Program-made: the position numbers and the translations under genes
Notes under the pieces: generated by a model
What the model saw: only the letters and a program-made list of their open reading frames with translations
The model's database searches: none
Told to the model about the DNA's origin: nothing
Assembly (NCBI GenBank): GCA_944387555.1
Contig: CALXFH010000013.1
Location: forward strand, 1 to 38,849
Reading direction: 5' to 3'
DNA from: an uncultured Clostridia bacterium
Lineage (GTDB): Bacteria > Bacillota > Clostridia > TANB77 > CAG-508
Length of the DNA: 38,849 nt
In this document: in pieces, positions 32,952 to 38,849 of the stretch
How the letters are laid out: every line of letters begins with the position of its first letter
How positions within the stretch are numbered: the first letter of the stretch is position 1

Positions 32952-33536
32952 ATGTATAATAATGAGTCTTATGATGATTACATAAGGTCTATTTTAGGTT
33001 ATCCAAATACTAATAATATGTATGGGCAAGAAAGTAATAATTATAGCAGTTATAATAGTTATGTAAATTATAGTGCAAACAACAATATGAATAATTCCAA
33101 TCAAGATTTAGAACAATATTATCCAGAAATATATAAAATAGTATATCCTATGATACAAAAAAGATGTAGTGGAGTTACAGGAAATATAACGGAAGACTTA
33201 ATCGAAGATATGACAGATGAAATTTATTCATCAGTAGAAGTAACAAATGAAGTAAATGTTAATATAAATCTTCAAAATGAAATCAATAATAGTGAAATCA
33301 CAACAAATAGAAATAAGGTGCAAAATTCATCAAAAGAAACAGAAAGTTCAAAAAAAGAAAATAGGGAAGTGCGAAGACAAGATGCAAGCCTAAGAGATTT
33401 AATAAAAATATTATTAATTAGAGAATTATTAAGAAATAGAAGACCAAATCATCGTCCGCCAAGACCACCTTTCCCAGGAGGACCAGGTAGACCACCTATG
33501 CCAAGATATGATTATATGGATATTTATGAAAGATAG
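32952..33536 (+). CDS. Unknown Asn-rich protein with Arg/Pro-rich tail
   Basis: The 194-residue protein has an Asn/Tyr/Ser-rich N-terminus (1-52). A compact middle part follows (about 53-93: YYPEIYKIVYPMIQKRC, then DLIEDMTDEIY). Next are a polar linker and a tail with LIKILLIRELLRNR followed by repeated PPRPP and PGGPGRPP. Related proteins occur widely in Clostridia, but no function is established. It lacks a signal peptide. A coat-like or nucleic-acid-binding role could suit the Arg/Pro tail; this is a guess. The ATG is just after the hairpin at 32910. Confidence 0.6.
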   Translation: MYNNESYDDYIRSILGYPNTNNMYGQESNNYSSYNSYVNYSANNNMNNSNQDLEQYYPEIYKIVYPMIQKRCSGVTGNITEDLIEDMTDEIYSSVEVTNEVNVNINLQNEINNSEITTNRNKVQNSSKETESSKKENREVRRQDASLRDLIKILLIRELLRNRRPNHRPPRPPFPGGPGRPPMPRYDYMDIYER

Positions 33537-33541
33537 TTTAT

Positions 33542-33583
33542 ATGGTATACTAAAAAGTACTTTAGTATACCATTTTCTTTTTT
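33542..33583 (+). terminator. Terminator of the 32952 gene
   Basis: ATGGTATACTAAA (33542-33554) pairs with TTTAGTATACCAT (33561-33573) and a T-rich run follows. Confidence 0.85.
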
Positions 33584-33627
33584 AGTATGTTAAAATAAAA
33601 ATGAAAATAAAAACTAGGAGGAAAGAT

Positions 33628-34134
33628 ATGCCAGGTTTTGTAATACATATTGCAATAGGAGAGGAATATTTAAGAAAACATAATTTAAATTATTCTAAAG
33701 AATTTATAAAAGGAACTGTTGCACCAGATTTTACAAATGATAAATCTAAAACTCATTATGGAAAATCTCCAAGATATACGAATTTAAAAAAGTTTTTAGA
33801 GAATAATAAATTAGATACTGATTATAATAAAGGTTTTTTCTTACATTTAGTTACAGATTATTTGTTCTATAATTACTATGTAACTAAAATAGGAAAAGAA
33901 GGACTTTACAATGACTATGATTTAACAAATAAAGATATTATAAATAAATATAATGTTATCTTGATTGATAGCGTTAAAGACAAAGTATTTTTTAAAGAAG
34001 GAACACCTAAAACATTAACTTTAGAATTGGCCTGTAAGATTATTGATGAAATATCAAATATGAACTTAAAAGAAATAGAAGCGGAAGTGAACAAAAATTT
34101 GCCCAAATGGAATTACTATAAAAATGATACATAA
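33628..34134 (+). CDS. Zinc-dependent phospholipase C-like protein
   Basis: The 168-residue protein resembles the zinc-dependent PLC/S1-P1 nuclease fold. MPGFVIHIAIGEEY, GTVAPDFTNDK, THYG and FFLHLVTDYLFY supply the His and Asp ligands in the expected order. It lacks a signal peptide, so it is probably intracellular. AGGAGG is six bases before the ATG at 33628; the ATG at 33601 has none. Substrate and role are unknown. Confidence 0.65.
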   Translation: MPGFVIHIAIGEEYLRKHNLNYSKEFIKGTVAPDFTNDKSKTHYGKSPRYTNLKKFLENNKLDTDYNKGFFLHLVTDYLFYNYYVTKIGKEGLYNDYDLTNKDIINKYNVILIDSVKDKVFFKEGTPKTLTLELACKIIDEISNMNLKEIEAEVNKNLPKWNYYKNDT

Positions 34135-34163
34135 TTGACATATTTTACATAAAATGGTAAAAT
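34135..34163 (+). promoter_or_regulatory. Promoter of the kinase/ParB-like fusion gene
   Basis: TTGACA (34135-34140), 17 bases, TAAAAT (34158-34163). The spacer contains ATTTTA-CA-TAAAAT. Confidence 0.65.
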
Positions 34164-34201
34164 AATAATGTAGGAGTTATTATTTGGAGGTGTTTTGAAT
34201 A

Positions 34202-35410
34202 ATGAATGATATAAGAAATAAAATTATTGCATTATCAGGACAGCCAGTTACCGGAAAAGGAACGACAACTAAGGCTTTAATAAATAAATTAGAAGAACAA
34301 GGATATGAAAGTGAAAATATCCATGTTATTTCAACAGGTAATGAATTTAGACGTTATTTTAATACTTTAATAGATTTTATTAGAAGTTTAGATAATCCTG
34401 AAAAGCTTCAAAAAATATCTGAAACACCAGAAATGCAGGATTTAATGTCAAATATGGAAAGAAGAATATTTCTAATAAATACTATATCTAGATTAAGAAC
34501 TCACGGCATTGATTTATCAAATTTTTCAATAGAGCAAGCAAATAATCTGGATGAATTGAAGGAAATAAGATCTGTAGTAGATGGATTAATAGATGATGGT
34601 ATTAAAAGAAAAGGAGAAGAGATAAATTCTAAAGAAAGACCAGATGAAATTTGGATTGTAGATTCAAGACTTGCCTTTCATAATATACCAGATGCGTTTT
34701 CGGTAAGATTAACAGCGACACCAGAAGTTGCAGCAAAAAGATTATTTAATGATAAATCAAGAGGAAAGGAAGATAGTTCATATAGTTCTTTAGAAGAAGC
34801 AAAGTTAGCTAGAGAAAAAAGAAGAATTGGAGAACAAAAAAGATATAAAGAAAGATATGGAGTAGACTTGGAAAACCCTGATAACTATGATTTAATTATA
34901 GATACTTCATATGCAAGTATTGATGATGAAGCAAATACTATACTTAAATGTTTAAGTTATTATATAGATGGAAAACCATTTGCAAAAAATTGGACAAGTC
35001 CAAAAACATTACTTCCTATGCAAGGAATAAGAGAAACTGTAGGAAGAGCTACATATACATTTGATGAAATGATAGATAAAATTGACAAAGAAGGATATTT
35101 GCCAGATAAACCTATTGAAGTAGTAGAAGCAAATGGATATAAGGGAATAGTTGAGGGACATCATAGAAATTTTGCAATGGCAGATTTGGGTAAAACATTA
35201 GTACCATATGAAGTGATCGCGAAAGATGATGAAAAAATTCCTTATGGTGGAGGAACAGCAAGACAAAGAATAGACAGTTTAAGAGTAAGTAATTTGTTTG
35301 ACCATGAAACTTTCTTTGAAGGTGAAGGAAAGGATAAACATTTTTCATATGAGGACATTTATCCTGAAATATACAGTAAGTTAAAAGAAAAAGAAGGGGA
35401 AACAAGATAA
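34202..35410 (+). CDS. NMP-kinase-like P-loop domain fused to ParB/Srx-like domain
   Basis: The 402-residue protein starts with a P-loop, GQPVTGKGTT (13-22), resembling cytidylate-kinase-like proteins with WIVDSRLAFH (151-160) as in the cytidylate-kinase DSR motif. Arg/Lys-rich LID-like helices follow (about 176-219). From about 262 a second domain has MQGIRETVG, then PIEVVEANGYKGIVEGHHRNFA, with EGHHR at 318-322. That is the phosphate-binding GHxR element of ParB/sulfiredoxin-fold enzymes. Both parts look intact. The kinase part would phosphorylate a nucleotide and the ParB-like part might bind or use nucleotide; the combined role is unknown. GGAGG precedes the ATG. Confidence 0.65.
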   Translation: MNDIRNKIIALSGQPVTGKGTTTKALINKLEEQGYESENIHVISTGNEFRRYFNTLIDFIRSLDNPEKLQKISETPEMQDLMSNMERRIFLINTISRLRTHGIDLSNFSIEQANNLDELKEIRSVVDGLIDDGIKRKGEEINSKERPDEIWIVDSRLAFHNIPDAFSVRLTATPEVAAKRLFNDKSRGKEDSSYSSLEEAKLAREKRRIGEQKRYKERYGVDLENPDNYDLIIDTSYASIDDEANTILKCLSYYIDGKPFAKNWTSPKTLLPMQGIRETVGRATYTFDEMIDKIDKEGYLPDKPIEVVEANGYKGIVEGHHRNFAMADLGKTLVPYEVIAKDDEKIPYGGGTARQRIDSLRVSNLFDHETFFEGEGKDKHFSYEDIYPEIYSKLKEKEGETR

Positions 35411-35416
35411 AGTTTT

Positions 35417-35457
35417 AAAAAATAGAAAATATTTCCAAAAGTATTTTCTATTTTTTT
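35417..35457 (+). terminator. Terminator of the fusion gene
   Basis: AAAAAATAGAAAATA pairs with TATTTTCTATTTTTT (15 pairs), followed by T. Confidence 0.8.
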
Positions 35458-35506
35458 GTTTTTTGAAAATTCTGTTTTTTGCCTCATCCTAAAAAAGCAT
35501 TTTAAG

Positions 35507-35539
35507 AATATTATTTTTATTTTTGTTAAAAATAATATT
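35507..35539 (+). promoter_or_regulatory. AT-only hairpin upstream of the CBS gene
   Basis: AATATTATTTTTA (35507-35519) pairs with TAAAAATAATATT (35527-35539), just before the ribosome site GAAAGGTGG. A leader structure is possible; no clear promoter was found. Confidence 0.4.
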
Positions 35540-35566
35540 AAGAAAATTTGAAAGGTGGTAAATAAA

Positions 35567-36013
35567 ATGAAAGTTCAAGATTGTATGTGTAATGATGTTT
35601 GCTGTATTAAACCAGAAACAAAACTTGGTGAAGCGGCAAAATTAATGTCAGAAAATCATATAGGATGCTTACCTGTATGTGATAACAATAATTCTATATG
35701 CGGAATAGTAACAGACAGAGATTTAGTATTAAGATGTATTGCTTGTGATAAAGATGCAAAAGGGACACCTGTAAGTGATATAATGACTTGCAATGTTACA
35801 ACTTGTAAAAAAACTGATGATATAACAAATGCAGAAACTAAAATGGGACAAAAACAAATAAGAAGACTTCCAGTATGTGATGATAACAATAGAGTAGTAG
35901 GGATGTTAACTTTAGGAGACTTAGTAAATAATGATAATAAAATTGGAAAAGAACAAATGTGTAATACTTTAGAAAATATATGTGACTGCAACGGAGACCA
36001 AAACGACTGTTAG
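35567..36013 (+). CDS. Cys-rich CBS-domain pair protein
   Basis: From the ATG at 35567 (AAAGGTGG before it) the protein has 148 residues with two CBS domains (about 3-60 and 68-125). Recognisable parts are AAKLMSENHIGCLPVCD, GIVTDRDLVLR and IRRLPVCDDNNRVVGMLTLGDLV. Such pairs bind adenosine nucleotides and sense energy state. It carries 16 cysteines, unusual for the family, with a closing CDCNGDQNDC, so a metal or redox role is possible. It stands alone. Confidence 0.85.
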   Translation: MKVQDCMCNDVCCIKPETKLGEAAKLMSENHIGCLPVCDNNNSICGIVTDRDLVLRCIACDKDAKGTPVSDIMTCNVTTCKKTDDITNAETKMGQKQIRRLPVCDDNNRVVGMLTLGDLVNNDNKIGKEQMCNTLENICDCNGDQNDC

Positions 36014-36015
36014 AT

Positions 36016-36041
36016 TAAGGGCGGATATTATACCGCCCTTA
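36016..36041 (+). terminator. GC-rich hairpin after the CBS gene
   Basis: TAAGGGCGG pairs with CCGCCCTTA (nine pairs) around ATATTATA. There is no T run after it, so it may be a weak terminator or an RNA-stability element. Confidence 0.5.
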
Positions 36042-36068
36042 TGCATATAATAAGCTAGGGAGGAAGAG

Positions 36069-37166
36069 ATGATCTGGGATATTTCATACTGGAGCAAAGT
36101 TTTAAGAAGAATTTTATACGTAGTCTTTATTTTACTTGGCTTATATATAGGATTGAAACTATCCATTTTTTATATGCCATTTTTAGTTGCATTTATTATT
36201 TCTTTAATAATTGAGCCAGCAATAAAATTTATTATGAAAAAGACAGGGCTTACAAGAAGAGTAAGTTCAATTATAATATTTGTAATAGTTTCTTTATTAA
36301 TACTTGGAACACTTACATGGCTAATTATTACAATTTTTTCAGAAGCATCTAGCTTACTTCAAGGAATAAATGATTATTTTGATAAAGCATACATACAGTT
36401 CCAAGGGTTTATATCTAGTTTTAATTTTGATAAAATCCATTTATCAGATGAATTATTACAAGTAGTTCAGAATTCAACAGGAAATGTATTAGAAGCGGTT
36501 TCAAATTGGCTAAGAAATGGGTTAACAGGTTTAATAAATTTAGTAACAAGTCTTCCTTCAATTGCAATATGCATTGGTATTACTGTAATTGCTTTGTATT
36601 TTATATGTGTTGATAAAATTTATATAATTGACCAAATAGAACATCATTTACCAAAAGTTTGGGTAAAGAAAATATGGGTACATGCAAAAGAATTAATTGG
36701 AACACTTGGAGGATATTTAAAAGCTCAAGTAAGTTTAATTTTGGTTTCATTTGTTATTTCATTAGTTGGTTTATATATTTTACAGTTTGCAGGATTTAAT
36801 ATACAATACCCTTTACTTATGGCATTAGCAATTGGTTTTGTGGATGCACTTCCAATACTTGGCTCTGGAAGTTTTATGATACCTTGGGCAATAATAGTTA
36901 GCTTAAATGGAGATATAAATCTAGGAATTGCAATTATTGTTTTACTAATTATTATGAGTGTTGTAAGACAGATTTTAGAGCCAAAATTAGTTAGTAAAAA
37001 TATAGGAGTTCATCCAATATTTACTTTAATTGCTATGTATACAGGTTTTAAATTAATAGGAATAATAGGACTTTTAATAGGGCCAATAGTTTTAATAATT
37101 GTTAAAAACATATTTGCTAATCTAATAGATAGGGGAGTATTTAAAACAATTTTTGACAGAAAATAA
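36069..37166 (+). CDS. AI-2E family transporter (YtvI/PerM-like)
   Basis: The 365-residue protein belongs to the AI-2E/UPF0118 family. It has about seven or eight membrane segments, with an N-terminal pair (about 13-52), a soluble stretch (about 100-150), and the conserved DALPILGSG followed by hydrophobic segments and LEPKLVSKNIGVHPIFTL. Members include YtvI, a sporulation protein, and Na+/H+-linked transporters; the substrate is uncertain. GGGAGGAAGAG precedes the ATG. It ends at a bidirectional terminator. Confidence 0.85.
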   Translation: MIWDISYWSKVLRRILYVVFILLGLYIGLKLSIFYMPFLVAFIISLIIEPAIKFIMKKTGLTRRVSSIIIFVIVSLLILGTLTWLIITIFSEASSLLQGINDYFDKAYIQFQGFISSFNFDKIHLSDELLQVVQNSTGNVLEAVSNWLRNGLTGLINLVTSLPSIAICIGITVIALYFICVDKIYIIDQIEHHLPKVWVKKIWVHAKELIGTLGGYLKAQVSLILVSFVISLVGLYILQFAGFNIQYPLLMALAIGFVDALPILGSGSFMIPWAIIVSLNGDINLGIAIIVLLIIMSVVRQILEPKLVSKNIGVHPIFTLIAMYTGFKLIGIIGLLIGPIVLIIVKNIFANLIDRGVFKTIFDRK

Positions 37167-37168
37167 AA

Positions 37169-37191
37169 AAACTAGGATTTATTCCTAGTTT
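37169..37191. terminator. Bidirectional terminator, AI-2E and RelA/SpoT-like genes
   Basis: AAACTAGGA and TCCTAGTTT form a nine-pair stem with A/T runs on each side. Confidence 0.75.
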
Positions 37192-37195
37192 CTTA

Positions 37196-38680
37196 TTATA
37201 TTTCAATTTCGTGGTCTTCTTGTTCATGATTTTGACCTTTATCTTTTTTAGCTTCTGCTTCTTCTTTTAATCTTTTTAATTTATCACTATCTGCATATTT
37301 TTCAATATCAATTGGAGTAAAACCAAGTGTTGCACCTTTATTTACCATTGCGTTTTGAAAAGCTTCTGTTTTGGTTAAATCCATGAAGCGTTCAAAATAT
37401 TCATGATTATCCATTATTTTAGCTAAATCACTTTGATCTATTTGTGAATAGTAAGCTTTAGAATTTTGGTAATCATCAAACCTCTGTGCTATAACTCTTT
37501 CTGGCTCCTTAGTATCTCTTGTTATATGATAATATATAGGTACTCTTTGAGAAAGTTCCTGTGTTAAGGTTTGGATTTCCTTTTCTGAACCTTTTGCTGG
37601 TAAGACAGGAAGATCTCTTTCTTTATTAGCTCTCTTAGAATGTGCAGCTGGTCCAAAAGAACCATATTCATGTTGGTCAAGAGTCTGAATTTGAACTTCT
37701 ATTGGACCAACTAGGGTATTTAATATTATAAAGTTAGACTCATATCCTGTAGTTGCTCTTTTTTCTTCAAGCGTAGACATATCAACAGAAACACCAAGTT
37801 TATCAAAAATATCGTCATCCCTAAATAAAGATAAAAATTGCATTGTGGAATTATATAACTCTACTTTAGAGTTATAACGTTCTTCAAATTCGTTTAACAA
37901 AGCAATAAAATTAATCTCACTGTTTTCTAAATCTACTCTTCTAATTTTAGCTTTTTCTGGATCTTGTTCATTAAGTGCTATTAAATCTCTTAATCTTCCT
38001 CTTACATAATTTAATTGTTCATCATATCTTTTTAGTACGCTTTCTTCAGAGTCACTTACAAAATCTTTTAATCTTTCTAATAATTCTTCACATTTTTGAT
38101 AATATTCAATCCTTGTAACTGTAAAGTCTTCAAATTTATGAGTCTCTGGATTGTATTCAGGTTTTCTTAATTTTAAAGAATTTTTATAAGAAAAAGCATC
38201 ACAATTTAATTTGCCTCTAAAATATTGCATATCTCTTAAAAAACCACGATTTTTCTCTTTTTCTTGTATTAAATCATTAATATATGGATCTGGCGAATAA
38301 AGTAATTCAGGCATTCTCTCAGATGTTATTTTCATAGCAAATGCATCTAATAAAGGCCTTGATTTAAAGCTAATATTTCCATTTTCATCTAAAGAAAAAC
38401 CATAACCATTTTCATCAAGACGGTTTGATATCTTTTTTCTAATACTTTCAGGTGATTTAAACCTTGCATCTATATATGTAAGATATCTAGGAAATTTTCT
38501 CATTTGAATAAGCATAATACTACCTAGAATGTTTTCTAGGTATTCTCTATATTCTGGATTGTCATAAAGTTCATGATATCTTGTAGTCTCGTCTTGTATA
38601 TATCTTTGTTTTGCTTTTTCTATCTCTTCACTAGAAGGCTTTTTAGCCTCATCTGCAATTTTCTGTTTAAATTCATTCAT
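37196..38680 (-). CDS. Diverged RelA/SpoT-like synthetase-domain protein
   Basis: The 494-residue cytoplasmic protein has parts that match a (p)ppGpp synthetase domain: DARFKSPESIRKK (71-83), then LLDAFAMKIT with D112 in the family's metal-binding position. TGYESNFIIL (311-320) fits the purine-stacking Tyr, and IEVQIQTLDQHEYG (327-340) has E328, the catalytic Glu of E-x-Q-x-R-T. AAHSKR (345-350) matches AAHW-YK. Between 120 and 305 lies a helical insertion of about 185 residues, far larger than in RelA. No HD hydrolase, TGS or ACT domain is seen. GGTGAG precedes the ATG. The identity is likely; activity is uncertain. Confidence 0.6.
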   Translation of the reverse strand: MNEFKQKIADEAKKPSSEEIEKAKQRYIQDETTRYHELYDNPEYREYLENILGSIMLIQMRKFPRYLTYIDARFKSPESIRKKISNRLDENGYGFSLDENGNISFKSRPLLDAFAMKITSERMPELLYSPDPYINDLIQEKEKNRGFLRDMQYFRGKLNCDAFSYKNSLKLRKPEYNPETHKFEDFTVTRIEYYQKCEELLERLKDFVSDSEESVLKRYDEQLNYVRGRLRDLIALNEQDPEKAKIRRVDLENSEINFIALLNEFEERYNSKVELYNSTMQFLSLFRDDDIFDKLGVSVDMSTLEEKRATTGYESNFIILNTLVGPIEVQIQTLDQHEYGSFGPAAHSKRANKERDLPVLPAKGSEKEIQTLTQELSQRVPIYYHITRDTKEPERVIAQRFDDYQNSKAYYSQIDQSDLAKIMDNHEYFERFMDLTKTEAFQNAMVNKGATLGFTPIDIEKYADSDKLKRLKEEAEAKKDKGQNHEQEDHEIEI

Positions 38681-38726
38681 TTGTGTTTCTCACCTTTCAT
38701 TTTAATGATTTTTTCACACGAATAAT

Positions 38727-38755
38727 ATTATAACACATATCCCAAAAAATGTAAA
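38727..38755 (-). promoter_or_regulatory. Promoter of the RelA/SpoT-like gene
   Basis: On the minus strand, TTTACA (38750-38755), 17 bases, TATAAT (38727-38732). About 45 bases lie between this and the start. Confidence 0.6.
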
Positions 38756-38849
38756 TACACTAAAAATAGTATTGTATTTAATTTATGATAAAATCACCTT
38801 AAAAGTTTATAAACGAATATTTCACCCTAAATGTATAAAAATAGAAGTT

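Noticed and set aside
38756..38849. Possible plus-strand promoter or gene start at the window end
   Set aside because: AT-rich sequence with no convincing -35/-10 pair and no ribosome site or open frame before the window ends.

Overview
The window is very AT-rich and gene-dense, with Shine-Dalgarno sites close to AGGAGG, some TTG/GTG starts and T-rich intrinsic terminators. It encodes a class III anaerobic ribonucleotide reductase, a PyrK-dependent (class 1B type) dihydroorotate dehydrogenase and a three-subunit [FeFe] hydrogenase. Together these suggest a strictly anaerobic, low-GC Firmicute of the Clostridia, probably an uncultured host-associated lineage. This placement is an inference from gene content; no rRNA or tRNA gene is visible.

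Layout. 1-74 is the right end of an IS3/IS150-type element. 135-3695 holds stand-alone genes: a serine beta-lactamase-like protein (-), a hexapeptide acetyltransferase, a YbaK/ProX deacylase, a DUF1540 mini-protein and an alpha/beta hydrolase. 3963-6616 is nrdD-nrdG. 6660-9930 is an accessory patch: a tnpB-only IS, a DUF402 gene fragment at its right end, and a RhuM-family gene with a small partner. 10031-12552 is a four-gene ECF sigma/membrane-protein operon with a possible autoregulatory promoter. 12761-14794 is uvrB. 14914-19213 is the pyrimidine region: pyrE and an S51 peptidase-like gene on the minus strand, divergent from pyrF-pyrK-pyrD, with a one-base frameshift in pyrD. 19224-21544 is a run of small monocistronic genes. 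21650-25932 is the hydrogenase operon. 25945-29600 contains two paralogous small transcription units flanking a BRO-family antirepressor gene and guaA. 29634-31195 is an IMP dehydrogenase gene. The rest holds an Asn-rich micro-ORF, murD, an unknown Asn/Pro/Arg-rich protein, a zinc-dependent phospholipase C-like protein, an NMP-kinase/ParB-like fusion, a Cys-rich CBS protein, an AI-2E family transporter and a diverged RelA/SpoT-like protein.

How it fits together. Much of the window is nucleotide metabolism: dNTP synthesis (nrdDG), UMP synthesis (pyrEFKD) and GMP synthesis (guaB-like, guaA). A possible NMP kinase and a possible alarmone synthetase lie nearby. Several genes (19299, 20680, 25989, 29207) use less AT-biased codons, sit alone between a strong promoter and a terminator, and share promoter/leader architecture.

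The points most worth a second look are the pyrD frameshift at a CTT-GGG-C site, the NMP-kinase/ParB-like fusion, the diverged RelA/SpoT-like protein with a large insertion, the duplicated small-gene cassettes, and two places where a hairpin after one gene contains the ribosome binding site of the next.
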